Source of the DNA: Pycnococcus provasolii
Taxonomy: Eukaryota; Chlorophyta; Pseudoscourfieldiophyceae; Pseudoscourfieldiales
Assembly: GCA_049487715.1 (NCBI GenBank)
Contig: CP150556.1
Location: forward strand, 496,001 to 560,000
DNA: 64,000 bases
Reading direction: 5' to 3'
Positions 10,160 through 22,700 of the stretch are shown piece after piece (the stretch's first letter is position 1; each line of letters opens with the position of its first letter). Position numbers and translations under genes: made by a program. The notes beneath the pieces were generated by a model. The model ran no database searches, had not been told where the DNA came from, and saw only the letters and a program-made list of their open reading frames with translations.

Positions 10160-12040
10160 TCACACGAGGTCGCCCGACTCCTGGAAGTACTCGTCGCGAA
10201 TTCGCATCAACTTATCGTGGTCGAAGAGAACCTCAGACGTGGGGCGTCCACGCTGCTTGTAGCGCAGCGCCGCCTTACGCCCGTAGTCAATCCAGCTCTC
10301 CGTTCCAAAGTTCACAGCCTCGCCAATGTTGAATCCATGGCTGAATCCGGCGTGATAGGCACGCGGGAATGTGACGACAAAGCGTCCAGCCGTCTGCACG
10401 ACTCTGCCAACCTTCACGCGAGACTTCAGGAGGGGGCGAAGGCTCGTCAGCACGTTCTTTGCTTCCAGCTTCGCATCTGCGGGTTTTTCGGTAGGCCTGT
10501 CATCGTCCTGCTGGCCAGAGGACGACTTTTTGCTCCTGCTGGAGCTGAACACCCTCGTCTCCATCACCGTCTCAAAGAGGTCGGCGTGGTCCGCAGGAAC
10601 GCCGTACCATGTTTTGGGAGCACCAGCATGGTGGTAGTTCACGCTGAAGAGGTGGTGGTCCTCGACGTGCCACGCGAAAGAGGCGAACGGCGCGCCGATG
10701 TACGCATAAGGCGTCGTGACACCGCGCAGCGCGTGGCAGCCCATGAACTTCTGCAAATTTATGCAACCTGGTAAAAATGCAAAGAGGCGCAGATTCCACG
10801 GCGTGTACGCCATCTGCTCAGTCGCCCTCATCAGCTGGCCTTCCGTCTTGCCGTCGATTGCTATGGTCGTATCCGAGTCAGTCATGACTGGACCAGCTGC
10901 TTTTGCCAACGGACCAGAGCTGGCAATGAGCTCTTCCTCCTCGCCGAGGTCCCACAGCAAACGCTCGTAGTGCGACAGCTCTTGCGGCGCGTCGAACGCG
11001 CTCGCGAGCAGGTCACCGCCGTACTCGACTGGGGTGCTTGAAGCTGACAGCAGCTTTTCCCAGTACTTTGTTTCAACCTCACTTGGCGACGGCTGCGGCG
11101 CATCGTCATCCAGCTTGAAGTGCTCTTTCAAGCTCTCGTCCGCGCGCTTCCTGAACTCGTCAAATGTTCGCACGCTGTCGTCGCCGCTTGGCATCCACGA
11201 TACTGAGTTGTGGCCCACCACTTGGCGGTAGACGCGGAAGCCGTCGCGCACGCTTGGCGCCTGGCTCAAACGTTTGATGGCGGCGTTTTCGTCGGCAGAG
11301 TCCTGCCACCACTTCGGCGGTTGTATGCTGATAACGCCGTACTGCTTGCCCAGCGCCTGAACGTGGGGACTTGAGATGTACTGCAGCGGCGAGGCGAACT
11401 CGCGTTCGTCCGGGTACAAGACCGGTATGTCGATGACATCGTTAAGGAAGTCGACACGCTTCTTCAGCTGCTCCGTTTTCGAGAGCCTCAGCCTCTTCTT
11501 CCCCGCCTGCTCGTTTGCGTTTGTGTTCGCCGCCTCGTCGGGGGTCGCCGGTGCGGGCGCTGCCCCTCCCGCGGCGCTGGCGGCGCGCGGCCTTCCTCGC
11601 TTGCGCAGGGTCGGGGGACTTCGCAGGGCGGCCGCCGGCTGCTGCATGGATGAGGACGCGTGCCCCCCCTCCTTGTTACCACCGTCGTGTGGCTCGACCG
11701 TAGCGTCCTCCTTAAGGTGATTGTCCACCGCACCACCAGGGCTGGTCTCAAGGATAAGAGACGCGGCGTCAACCTCACCATCCGTCTTCTTCAAATCACA
11801 ACCACTTAACTCACCAACGACGGCAGCTTCCCCACCACCACCACCGGCACCCTGACAGGAGTCACCACCACCACCACCGAGTTCACCACCACCACTAGGC
11901 AACACAGAGGCCGCCGCCGCCACCGCTGAAGCTGAAGCCGCCACGGCTGACGCTGAAGCCGACGCCAACGCTGACGCTGACAAGCCTGCTGAAGCTGACA
12001 AGCCTGCCTGAATTCCCCGGGACCCAACTGCTGAGGCCAT
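10160..12040 (-). CDS. JmjN/JmjC histone lysine demethylase
   Basis: 626 aa from ATG at 12040 (MASAVGSRGIQ). The first 190 residues are disordered (Ala/Gly/Pro). A JmjN domain follows (about 203-245: V-L-Y-P-D-E-x-E-F, P-L-Q-Y-I, G-V-I-S-I-x-P-P-x-W-W). The JmjC domain (about 400-600) has Fe(II) ligands His458 and Glu460 in H-V-E-D-H-H and His568 in A-G-F-S-H-G-F-N. The A-P-K-T-W-Y-G-V-P segment typical of KDM4/KDM5-type enzymes is present, so 2-oxoglutarate-dependent demethylation of H3 lysines is likely. There are no PHD, ARID or zinc fingers, unlike KDM5 or plant REF6, so the substrate site cannot be told. It converges with the preceding coiled-coil gene. Confidence 0.85.
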   Translation of the reverse strand: MASAVGSRGIQAGLSASAGLSASALASASASAVAASASAVAAAASVLPSGGGELGGGGGDSCQGAGGGGGEAAVVGELSGCDLKKTDGEVDAASLILETSPGGAVDNHLKEDATVEPHDGGNKEGGHASSSMQQPAAALRSPPTLRKRGRPRAASAAGGAAPAPATPDEAANTNANEQAGKKRLRLSKTEQLKKRVDFLNDVIDIPVLYPDEREFASPLQYISSPHVQALGKQYGVISIQPPKWWQDSADENAAIKRLSQAPSVRDGFRVYRQVVGHNSVSWMPSGDDSVRTFDEFRKRADESLKEHFKLDDDAPQPSPSEVETKYWEKLLSASSTPVEYGGDLLASAFDAPQELSHYERLLWDLGEEEELIASSGPLAKAAGPVMTDSDTTIAIDGKTEGQLMRATEQMAYTPWNLRLFAFLPGCINLQKFMGCHALRGVTTPYAYIGAPFASFAWHVEDHHLFSVNYHHAGAPKTWYGVPADHADLFETVMETRVFSSSRSKKSSSGQQDDDRPTEKPADAKLEAKNVLTSLRPLLKSRVKVGRVVQTAGRFVVTFPRAYHAGFSHGFNIGEAVNFGTESWIDYGRKAALRYKQRGRPTSEVLFDHDKLMRIRDEYFQESGDLV

Positions 12041-13002
12041 TGGAGCTGAACTTTTGCGAATGATGAAAAAAATAAAAAAATTTGGAGAATCGACGTCGCC
12101 CCCCCCCTCAAATTGGTTGAGAGGTCCCCCCCCCCCCCCTCCTCTCCGGCGCACCCCCCCTCCGGCGCACCCCTGATGATGCGCCCCTTGCCCTTGGACA
12201 CCTGGAATGCTGTCCTGAAATAATGTCGTCGTGCTCTCCTCTCCTCTCCTCTCCTCCTCGCCTCTCCGTGCTGCCTGCTTTTTCTCAGCATTCGTTCGGA
12301 TTCATGGGTGATGATTATTGATTTGCCCAAGTTTTGCTCATGATGAACGCCCTCCTCATTGATCCCCCTCGCCCTCCTCCCTGATCTCGCCCTTCCTGAT
12401 CCGGTGCCAAGCGGCTGATAGTTGGTAGGAGAACTATGAATCTCCTTGCTCAATAGTCTATCTGTCTATTTGGTACTTCCTACCTGTACCTTTATGAAGG
12501 TGCTCAATTATCTCCTTTTCACTACCATGTCCGATTGCCCGCCTTGTCTCACTCAGTGTCTCATCACGTCTCCTCGGCTCCTCCCCTCCTTCCTCTTTTG
12601 TCAAGGTTTACTCGGGTGGTCAAGGTTTACCTCATCAGCGCTTCTTTCCAGTTTCCAAATATCCTATAGTTTTTTACGATAGAAAACGCCCGGTTCGGTG
12701 AACAACAAGAAAAGCGACGAGTCAGCCACCATACCCGGGAGGGACAGGTGGGAGGGACCGGGACCCTGGCTGCCTGGGAAACCACCAGAGAACCTCGTCC
12801 CCCACTCTGCCACTGGTTCTTACCGCCTCTAGGATTCAGGGGACCAGGGTGTGCGCGCTCGCTACCCGGACGGCGGACGTAAGTTACGGTATTTCTGTAC
12901 GGTATACTTCATACGCCGCGAGTAGGTAGACTAGTCTATGTAGAGGGGTAGAGACTACTGTATTTGACTTTTTTTTTTGGTATGTAACTTTAAAGTTTAG
13001 CT
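12041..13002. other. Intergenic region between JmjC and CCDC39
   Basis: No gene supported. The part next to the JmjC start is C-rich with homopolymer runs and a CTCTC microsatellite (about 12230-12270). TACTGTA occurs at 12956-12962. Confidence 0.5.
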
Positions 13003-15684
13003 TTACGAGAAGGTCACGCCGCCGCCGCTCGCGACGCGCGATCCGCCGCGACTCGCGTTAGGCAAGCGAATGCTCACCTCCGCCGCGCGAGACTCCAATC
13101 CCAAACCGGGATTCGCGGCAATCGCGGCAGCCAGCTGGTTCAACAAATCACGGTGAGACTCCTTCGCCTCCGCCAGCCCAACCTCCTTCTCAAACGGAAG
13201 CACGTCACCGCCGAGAGGGATGCCCGCACTCACTCGTGCATCCTCGCGCAAACGCGCGGCACGTCGTTCTGCGCGCTGCCGCTTCTCCTCCTGCTCAACC
13301 AACCCCCTCTCAAGATCCTCCCTCCGCTTTCGCAGATCCTCCACGCTGTCGGTGAGCGCAAGCTCCTCGGCAGACAATGCAGCCTCGCGACCTTGCATCG
13401 CCTCGAGGTCCCCGCGGAGAGCCTTCTCCTCCTCGCGCTTCTGCTTCATCCTGTCGTACGTCTTGTCCAATTTAGCACGTAAGTCTGCCTTCTCCTGCAG
13501 CTGGTTGGCATCCTTCACAACCTTGCCTGTGTCGCGAAACATGTTGTTCTTATCAGTCAGCTTGCCAAGCGTCGCCTCAAGCGCGCGCACCTCCTTCTCC
13601 GCGCGCTGAATCTGCTCGTCGAGCTCGTTGCCCTCGCGCTGCAGCTCCTCGCGCTCCATGGCAGCCTTGATGAGAAAGTATGCCTGACTCTTCTCTTCGC
13701 CATCCTCCTTGAAGGACTTGGAGCTCACCACGCCGTACTTCGCCTCGAGTGCCTGAGCACGCATCTCGCGCTCGCGCAGCTCGAGATTCAGGCGGTGCAC
13801 ATCGTCGTGCAATGCCTTGAACTGAGCCTTGAGCGCCGCGTGGTGCACCTCCACCTCCTGCTTGCGCTCCTCCATGCTCACCGTCAGCTGGTATCGTCGA
13901 TTCTCGAGGCCCATCACCTCGTCCACGCGCAGCGCGAGAATATCTTTCAGGCGGCGCATCTCCAGGCGAAGCACGTCGTGTGACACCATCTTCTCCTCCT
14001 TCGATGCGGTGGCATCCTTGAGCGCGAGCGCCGCAGCGTCGCTCTCAAGCTTCAGCTCCGCGATCTTCGCGCTGAGTTCCGTCATCTGCGCGTCCGCGTC
14101 GACGTGCTGGCGCCGCGCGGCTTGCAGATCATCCTGTGCTCGCTTCACCTGCGCCACGAGCTGGTTCAGCGACTTCGAGGCAACTTCAAGCTGCTCCGTC
14201 AGCACGGCGATCTTTGCGTCCAGTACCCGCTTCTCATCGTCCGAGCGCTCGCCCGAGGCGCGTGCCACCTTGCGCTCGAGCTGCTGTGCCTGAAACTCCG
14301 CGGCATAGAGAAGCTCCTGCTGCTTCACAACCGAGGTGTCGAGCTGATTGATCTTTGCGGAGAGGTTGCGGTCCTGCGCCTGCCCTCCAGCAATCTCCGC
14401 AATCTTGTCCCGCTCCATGCTGCGAAGCTTGAACAGATCCTGCGACTTCTTGAAGAGGTTCTGCTTGAACAGCGCGAGCTCCCCGCGCATCCTGCGGAGC
14501 TCCTCCTCCTTTTCCTTGTAGATGCTGTCGAGCATGTCGTTCCTCTTCTCGAGCGAGTCGAGCTCGGACATCTCAACCTCCAGCTTCGTCTGTGCGTCGG
14601 AGAGCTTCCCCTCCATCTGCTCCATCTTCACGCGCTTGTCGGCAAGAGTTTCGCGCGCCCTGGTATTTGCACCCTTGGAATCTGCGAGCGTGCTCACCGC
14701 CTTTTGAAGCGTGTTGCGGATAACCTGCACCTCCTCGTGCATCTCCGCCACGGTTGCCGCGAAGCGCAGCTGCTCCGTCTTCGCCTTCTGGATCTCGCGC
14801 TCCGTTTGCGCGATTCGCGCGTCAAGCTCTTTGTTGTTCAGTTTCTCCTCTTCCATGAAGGTGTTCTTCTGGTCGAGCAGCTCCTGCAGCTCGCGCAGGG
14901 CAGCCTTGCGCTCGGCGTATCGCTCGGTTGCCACCTGTATCGCCTCGTCGCGCCGGCGCATGGAAGTTGCCGCTTCGTCCCACTGCGTGACGAGGTCTTG
15001 CCTCTCGTGGTGGAGCTTCTTGAAGTCCTCCGCAGCCTTGTCAAGCTGCAGCTGCGCGCTCTGTGTTTCGGTCACCTCCTCGTCGAGCTCGCGCTTCTTT
15101 TCTGCAACCTCCTTCGACACCTTCTGCACGTGCAGGCTCAGCTCGCTGACGCGCGCCTCGTCCGCGCGGCTGTACTTCTGCATAGCTAGGTTGTCCTCCT
15201 CCTTTTGTCTCTGGGCGTACGCCCACTGCTCAAGTTCCTCCTGGTTCCAGTGCATGAGAAGTTTGAATTGGTCCATGCGTTCGTTTCCTCGAAAGAGCTG
15301 CGTCTGCAGGCTGTTCATCTTCTCCGCGAGTTCCTCCTGCTCCTTTTCGAGCTTTCCAAATTCGCGGTCCGTTCGCCCCGTCTCTCTCGCCGCGAGCTGG
15401 TCGAGGTGTTTTTCGTACGCGAGTTCTCTGTTTTTGTTCTCGAGCCTTCTTTGCGTGTGCTCGAGTTCCTGTCGCACGAGGCGCAGCATGTTCTCCATAA
15501 CTCCGATGCGGTCATGGTTGTCTTCGAGTTCCGCGTCGGTGGAGTTGACCTGCTTTTGCGTTCCTTTGATTTCTTCGTTCAAGTTGCGGTTAAGAGCGTT
15601 CGCGAACGGAGGCAGGAACGTGTCGTCCGTCTCGTCGAGCGTGGAGTCAAAAGGGGGAGGAGCATCGTTATTAGAAGCCGCCAT
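13003..15684 (-). CDS. CCDC39: CCDC39/FAP59 axonemal 96-nm ruler protein
   Basis: 893 aa from ATG at 15684 (MAASNNDAPP), almost entirely coiled coil. Landmarks match human CCDC39 in order: M-D-Q-F-K-L-L-M-H-W-N-Q-E-E-L-E-Q-W, then the T-E-T-x-S-A-Q-L-x-L-D-K-A-A-E-D-F segment and H-x-E-R-Q-D-L-V, then F-K-K-S-Q-D-L and K-Q-Q-E-L-L-Y, and late Q-A-Y-F-L-I-K-A-A with E-E-L-Q-R-E-G-N. Together with CCDC40/FAP172 it forms the ruler that sets the 96-nm repeat and anchors inner dynein arms and the nexin-dynein regulatory complex. Length is close to human (941 aa). It is divergent from CFAP54, sharing a 1.06 kb intergenic region. Long open frames on the opposite strand are codon-usage shadows. Confidence 0.9.
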   Translation of the reverse strand: MAASNNDAPPPFDSTLDETDDTFLPPFANALNRNLNEEIKGTQKQVNSTDAELEDNHDRIGVMENMLRLVRQELEHTQRRLENKNRELAYEKHLDQLAARETGRTDREFGKLEKEQEELAEKMNSLQTQLFRGNERMDQFKLLMHWNQEELEQWAYAQRQKEEDNLAMQKYSRADEARVSELSLHVQKVSKEVAEKKRELDEEVTETQSAQLQLDKAAEDFKKLHHERQDLVTQWDEAATSMRRRDEAIQVATERYAERKAALRELQELLDQKNTFMEEEKLNNKELDARIAQTEREIQKAKTEQLRFAATVAEMHEEVQVIRNTLQKAVSTLADSKGANTRARETLADKRVKMEQMEGKLSDAQTKLEVEMSELDSLEKRNDMLDSIYKEKEEELRRMRGELALFKQNLFKKSQDLFKLRSMERDKIAEIAGGQAQDRNLSAKINQLDTSVVKQQELLYAAEFQAQQLERKVARASGERSDDEKRVLDAKIAVLTEQLEVASKSLNQLVAQVKRAQDDLQAARRQHVDADAQMTELSAKIAELKLESDAAALALKDATASKEEKMVSHDVLRLEMRRLKDILALRVDEVMGLENRRYQLTVSMEERKQEVEVHHAALKAQFKALHDDVHRLNLELREREMRAQALEAKYGVVSSKSFKEDGEEKSQAYFLIKAAMEREELQREGNELDEQIQRAEKEVRALEATLGKLTDKNNMFRDTGKVVKDANQLQEKADLRAKLDKTYDRMKQKREEEKALRGDLEAMQGREAALSAEELALTDSVEDLRKRREDLERGLVEQEEKRQRAERRAARLREDARVSAGIPLGGDVLPFEKEVGLAEAKESHRDLLNQLAAAIAANPGLGLESRAAEVSIRLPNASRGGSRVASGGGVTFS

Positions 15685-16742
15685 ATTGGCCACTTAAAAC
15701 GTCTTAAGCGGCTTACAACGAGTCGGCTATGGCTTACACAACACGTAGCTAGCTAGCGGCCGCGTGGAGACAGTTGTGCAATGGCCTCGGCCTGGAGAGG
15801 GAGGGGCGTCGAGACTCGCCTAGAGACGGGGAGACGGCTCCGGAGTCCGGAGAGGAGAGGCCAGTGCACTTTGAGAGGCGCAGCAAACAGAACAGAAGCA
15901 GAAGCAGAACAGGGGTTTGAAGACGCCTCAGCGACGCCTCCCGAGCTCTTTGAGCAGGATTCAACTCCAGCGCACAGGGAGGGAGCGCTCTTCAACTCCT
16001 TAGTTCTTATTTACACACTGCCTACTGCCTTGAAGAGGGCGAGCTCGAGTGTGTCTCGTAGCCTATTAGGTACCAGTAAAGGGTTTCTACTACGAGTGAC
16101 TGCTACGAGTGACTGCACTGTGGGCTGTGGGCTGTGGGCTGTGGGCTTGGGACTTGGGAGTGCACTGGCTTTGGAGACCCTGTGTCTGGTGTACTGGCGT
16201 AGTGGCGTGCCGGTTCTCGTGGATCCGCGCGAGGGACTGCCGGACTGCAGTTGACGAGGCCTGGCGTACAGTATGTTTACCAGGCCGCCAGCAGTCCACG
16301 ATGTACGATGTACTGCATGAATGCGCACTGCATCGCGATTGCTTGCCTTTGCACGACGAACGGTCTGTAACCTTAGGTCCCTTCAACGAAGGAAGGTGGT
16401 TCGGAACGTTGTGTTTCTTTCACGTTGCCAACGTTCTCTGAAGTTGAAGTAATCCCCGAATCATCTTAACTGCGCCTTACTGTAGTGGTGAGGGCGTGTT
16501 TAAGCTGGTTGGCGCAGCGTTTGTATCCTATATCATAAACGCGGCCTGTATATATATACACGTTCTGCGCCGCACCGCCTTTTCTGCGCCTTTTCCTTTT
16601 CCAAACCCGCCTTTTGTACCTGTACAGGTATCACACACACGCATACAAGCACGCACGCGCTTAAGGTATAGTAAGGTTTCACGTGAAGGGACCCTTCCCG
16701 CACACAACTCGTGCTGTCGCAACTTGCCATAATCTCGTCCTC
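15685..16742. promoter_or_regulatory. Shared divergent region between CCDC39 and CFAP54
   Basis: No coding sequence supported. It contains a small tandem CTGTGGG run near 16118-16145 and TACTGTA at 16478-16484. It must hold the promoters of two flagellar genes. No telomere-type motif was seen here. Confidence 0.45.
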
Positions 16743-19700
16743 ATGGGTCTCGGCGAGGTGGCGGCCAACTTGCTGGCGTTTGACAAGGAGTTCGAGAAGT
16801 TCCTGAGAACAGCCTGCCCAGACGCGGCGGCGAAAGAGAGGACGCCGTGCACGTGGAAACAAAGCAAGAAGCTTGCAGAGCTCTTCGAACACTATGCGGC
16901 GCGCCTGCCGCCGCAGACGCGCGCGCCGAGGTGGCTCGATGCCGCGGACGTCTTGACAAAAAGAGGAGAGCACGCGCTCGCGCTGCAAAACTGCTACGAG
17001 CCGGTGCTGAAGCTGCCGCTCGTTGGCGACGGCGCACTCGAAGATAAGCCCGGATTCGCAAAGGTGGAACGTGCGGCGCTGTTCGTGCGCGCCAGATACG
17101 GCGCGGCAACCTGCCGAGCGGCACTGCTTCGCGACGAAGACCCGGACGTGCACAGGCCGACAACGCTAGAAGGACTCCTGCAGTGCCTAGGGGACCTGCG
17201 AGAGGCGTGCACGCTCGCCACCGAGCACGACGGCAACTACTGGCTCGTCATCAACGGAACGTGCCACATCACGGAAATTGCCATGCCCTTGTGCGTTGCC
17301 GGATTCCCCAAGGAGGTTTCGCCTTTCGTCTCCTTCTGCTGCGACGTCGTCATGCCACGCGTCGTCTTCTGGAGACCAAAGTTCCTGCCGTGGGTCGTTC
17401 AGATGTGCCGTGCTGCGGCGCACTGCTTCGCAGACGCCGGCGATGCCGAGACGGCGCTGCGCATCATTGACGAGCACATTCAGCGAGTTGAGCAGCTGCA
17501 GGGCCTGATGGCGCTAGACCCGATACCGCCCGCCATCGCCACGACGGAGGCTTACGCAGATGCTCGCTCGCGTCTTCTTGAGCTGCGATTCACGCACAGT
17601 GCGGGCACGCTCGGTGATGCCGGTGCCGTCGCCACGTCGCTTGCCGAACTCGACGGTGGCTTGGGAGGCGAGACGCGACGCCTGTCGGCTCTCGTGGAGG
17701 CGATTGGCGAGGGTCGAAATCTTCGCGCGGCACGCCCTGCTGCACCCACAGAAGAGCTCGCGAATCTTCTCGACGCTTCCGCAACTGCCATCGAGTCACA
17801 CGTGGCGGCCATGGAGGCTGTGTTGAAGCGACAGGCTGACGACGCTGAGAAGGAGGCTGCCGTTGCCGCCGCAGCCGCAGAGTCGACCGGCGACGAAGCG
17901 CAGGGTGGTGAGAGCGACGGGAAAGAAGCCGCCGAGGAAGCCCCGAAAGAACCCACGGACGAAGAAAAGGCGGCGGCGGAAGCGGCGGCGGAAGAGGAGA
18001 AGGCTGCACGTGCGGCGGAAATGGAAGCATTTTCTGCCGCGGCGAAGGTCATGACGCTTGACGTGCACCGAGTTCTCCTCGGCGCGGCGTACGGAAGCGA
18101 GCGCTTCGATTTTGCACGGCGGCTTGGAAAGATTGCGACTTTGCGTTGCGCTCTCGCTGTCGAGGGCGATGCGCCGGCAACGGTTGCGGCACGCGCTACT
18201 CTGAGAATCACCGCGGATGTGCTATCTACGTTGGACGGCGTGCACAACGGACCGCCGGCAGTGGAAGGGGATGGCGAGGAGGTGGAGGATCCGCAGGCAC
18301 AGCACGCCGCAACTCTGCGCGCCCTGGCGGGAAGCATAGCACGATCGTGCGCAGACTCCAACGTGAGCCACGTGAGAGATCTTGTACTTGATGCCTCGCT
18401 TGCGCTTCATGCGGCGGCGGAACCCTTCCTCGACACGACAACAGAATTCCTCGACCGCGGCGAGGTGATTGACGCGGGAGGCGCAGCCTTTGTGAGTCAA
18501 TCCGTGACCATTCCAGGAACGAGTCCAAAGCCGAGCGACCAAGCAGATCGTCTGGATCTGGCGGAGTTCGTCCTCGATACTCTAGATACCGCCCTGCGCT
18601 CCTGCACGAGTGACGACGCCGTGTTCCGCCTTATTGTTGCGAATCGCCTTGCATTGTTGCGCGAGGCGCTTGGTTTGTATGAGAAGGCGCTAGCCGCGTT
18701 CAAAAGTGGACGAGAGTTAGCCGAGGAGGTGCGTGAGGATCTTGCACGAGCACCGCGCGAGATATCAGACCTTGACGAGACGGCGATCGCAGAACTCGAC
18801 CGGCTCAAGTCTTGCTCGGCGGAGAATATCGCGCGAACGGATGCAAAGATGGACGCGATGCCCGGCGCGGAGCCTGCAGCGCGGAACATTTTCACAGAGC
18901 AGGAGCTTGCGCTTGCCACGATGCACTGCGACATGCTCGAGGGCGAGCTGAGGATGACATTAGCATGCGGGATGGAAGAGGAGTACAAGCGTGCAAACAA
19001 GCGGACCATTAAGGTAGAGGCACGAATTGCGGAACGCGACGCCCTCGTCGAAACGCATGGCGCGCGAACAGCCACGGAATCCAAGAAGGAGGCTGAAACC
19101 CTTGCGAAAGCTCGCCATGTACCCCATGGCCCGCGAGCAGTGGAGAGTGCTCTTTTCGCGCGCGCGAACCGAAATCCATACGAGCGCGCTTTGACGTGCC
19201 TTGCGTCCTTGCCCTATCACCCTGACACCAACAAGCAGGTTAGCCTCCTCGAAGAGGCTATGTCAGACCTTGCACTGGCACAGAATATGGAGGATGATAT
19301 GGTGGCTGCTTGTGGCATTCCCAAGGCGAAGGATGCTAAAAAGGCAGCCATTGTGGGCGCATCTCTACCACCGGTCGTGGTGCGTCGTGGCCACGCCGGC
19401 GTGACCCTTGCAGCGCCAGATGCAGGCGCGGGCGGGCAATACGTCGTTTATGGAAAGGCTTTTGGTGCTGGTGTGGCCGTAAGCTACCATTGTGTCGACC
19501 TTAAACGAACGGGCGTGCTATGTCCCGCGAAGGACGAGATTACAATTGAGAACCTTGAACGCAACGAGACGTACGCATTTGCCATATCGTGCTTGCCCGA
19601 GCCGGAGGAGGGCGAAGCGCCGATCGACACAGAAGTGGCCATGAAGAGGGTAGGCCATGCAACTTGCCCGGTGCTCGCAGCCCTTCCACTGCCGCTGTCC

Positions 19701-22700
19701 TCTCTCTGGGCTAAGATTAGCATAGCTGCAGCGAGGTACGGACTGCCGCAACCTGCTTCACTTGCGGCTCGAACGCTTCTTGGACGGTATCTCGTGCCTT
19801 GCACCCGCGGCATGCCTTGGGAAGCATCGAGTGCGGACTTCTTCGTTGTGAGCGATGCACGCGCACGGGCAAGCACGCCCTCGGTGCTTCGCAAGCTCTG
19901 TCTGGCGGCATTTGTGCGCAGCGACCTTGAGAAATATGTGCCGATGCCCGGGCGCGCGACGGAAACTCCACATGCCGAGGATTTCCTTGGCGACCAACTG
20001 AGTGCAGCCAATGCCCACTACCACGCTATGAGGCGAGTGTACTTCAATATAGTCGGTCTCGACTTCGCAATGCGCGCCAACGACAGCACACTCGCGTGCG
20101 AGGCGCTCGTTCGCGCGCACGGTGCGTTGTGCCCGCTCCTGCGAATGAAGGACAGGCCAAACCCGTCGTTGGCAAAAGCAATGCTGCGTATTATTTTGAG
20201 CTGCCGTAATGTCGTTGCCGTGGATTACGCCCGAGGCGAGAGCGACAGTAAGGAAGATGATGGCTCAGGTGCCGCAGCTGCAGCAGATACATCGAGCCAG
20301 GCAACAATCTATCGCCGGCTGCAACCGTTTGCGATGCGCACGTGCGCTGCACTTGCTCACGATGCGCTTGTGCTCTTGGGCCGGTGTGGTGAGGAGGCTG
20401 CAGCACTTGACGTTGCAAATGCTCTGAAGCTGCCCCTCTTGAAGGATCTTCTGACTCTCGAGGCGGCAGAAGATGACCTGGAAGCAAGCTTTGTCCAGGA
20501 TGAAATGCGCGTGCTTGAAGAGGCGACAATTGCGCGCACCGAGTGGGAGAATTTAGACGCCGACTATCTGGAGATGTTGCGTGCTCGCGTATCCGGTGGT
20601 GCAGAAGATGCACCTGATCTAATTGGAAAGACGTATGGAATACTGGGAGTGGGAGGTGCTGGCATCGATGCCGCGGCAGAAGCTGTGACGAACGATGGAA
20701 GCCGCAAGGATTCACACCGGTTCGAGGCACTTAGCCGCGTGATGGAACGAGCATTTGCATGCGCCGAGGCGCCCGGAAAAGGTGCTGACGGCGCGCGTTA
20801 CGCCAAGGCGGAAGCTTGGTATGCAACTTGCGTAGCACAGCTTAAGGAGGACTCGAAGGTGGAACCTGTGAATCGCATCAAGCCCTACCCGACCAAGGAG
20901 GAGCTGGAGGCGGCAAAGGAGAAGGGTGAGCCTGAGGAAGTGGCTGAGGAAGAAATTCCGGAAATGCCCGACACATTCCTGGGCGAGCCACCGGCTCCTC
21001 AGGAGGAGGGTGGATCCCTCACCGAGGAGGAAGATGCCGCCTGGCGCGCGGAGAGGCACGCCGCCTGGGTACTGCAGTGCCGTCAGGAAGCGTCAGCATC
21101 TGTGCTGACAAAGCAGTTGCCACTTTTCCACAAGCGACTCGTTGCGCTACGCGCTGTGCGCGCAGCGCACTCCAGCGAAGGGCTCTGGCGTGCACGATGC
21201 CTACGACGCCTCGGGGTTGAGCTAGGTGCTTCGGCGCTCGAGGCACCCTGGACGTCTTGCGCGCCACCTGCGGAGGGCGAGGAGAATACTCCCACGCCCG
21301 CGGAAGCACCAGCCGCAGTGGAGTGCCTGCGCAAGCTTAGGCAAGCATCGGCCGTGGCTGTGCACGCCGGTGCATGGACTGAGGCTTACGGCGCGCTCGT
21401 TGACTTTGAGACTTGCCGCCGCCGACTTGAACTCCGCGCAAGTACCGAAAGTGGTGAAGCGGAGCGCCTGTACTTTCTCCAGGCCATATCTGACAGCTGC
21501 AAGGTAGTCCTTGGCTCTGCGGCAAGCGTGGTGGCTGAATACAGAGAAAAGGGTGATGGCGCAATGGTGGCGCATAACGAGGACACGTATGCTTATGGAA
21601 CTGCACCGGCGGCGGCGCCTCATGTGGAGGACGGAGCGTCGAACTTGGACGCGTGGTTCCACAACCTTCTCGAGATGGACATTCCGAATGGGATTGCAAA
21701 AGTCTCCGAAGGTTGCGTGCGATCTCTTCGCGAGGCTGGGCGGGTTTACTCGAGCGTCGACCGCGGCATGGATGTCGTGTCTGCCGTGGATGACGACCTG
21801 CGCTGCATGCGTACGACCGTCAACATTGTGCGCGAAGCTGCATCGATGTGCGAAGATGACGGTGTGCGTGTGCAGCTCCTTGCACAGCGAGCCGCGGCAC
21901 TAACGGACAATGCAAACATTGCACACGACGAGCTCGTGAACCTGCGTGCTCAGGTGGTTGAGCTAGTCGCAGAACGAAACGCGGCTGTGGCTGCGCGCGT
22001 CCGTGCGGAAATGCCCGAGCCTGCACCTGCGCCTGCCGCGGAACCTGAGGAGGAAGTCGAGGAGGCGCCTAAGGTTGATGGTGACGCGACTGCTGCCCCT
22101 GCAGAGCCATCATCCCAGGAGGAGGTTGCCCCGGCACTAAAGTTGCACGCTGAAGGTCCCCTGACCTTCGGCGTTCCACGCTCTTTGGTGTCAGGGTACC
22201 ATCGCTGCGCAGAGGTGCTTCGTCGTCGTGGCGAGGGCCTGCTGGCGAATCAGGCATTGATGGAACTCGGTGACGCGCACCTGCTCCTTGATGCGCCGCA
22301 TTCCGCGCTAACTTGCTGGTGCGATGCGCTCGATGCCATGTTTGGTTCCTACAAATTGCTCGGAAGCTGGCGCGAACACCCGGAGCTCAATCCCGTTCCA
22401 CCCGACGATGCAAGTGCGTCAGCGGCGCGTGCGCGTGGCGAGCCGGTAATGAGCCTCGCACCTCTGTTGAACACGTTCGGGGCGAAGACATGCCTTCTTG
22501 GTGGAATTATTGCTGCGAAGATTGCCCGACATGGTTGTGTCGCAAATGCCGCGAAGCGTCTATCGGCGAGCATCATTGCCGCCCGATGCTTTGCCGCACT
22601 ACTCTGCGATGCTCCAACAACGCACGCTTTGCCCTTCCCTGACATCACAATCGCCCTTTCTCGGCATGCACCATCGGAGATTCTATCGGGATATCCAAAT

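Noticed and set aside
14104-15697. Long plus-strand open frames opposite CCDC39
   Set aside because: Ser/Cys/Leu-rich translations typical of antisense shadows of a GC-rich coiled-coil gene; no domain, while the minus strand matches CCDC39 throughout.
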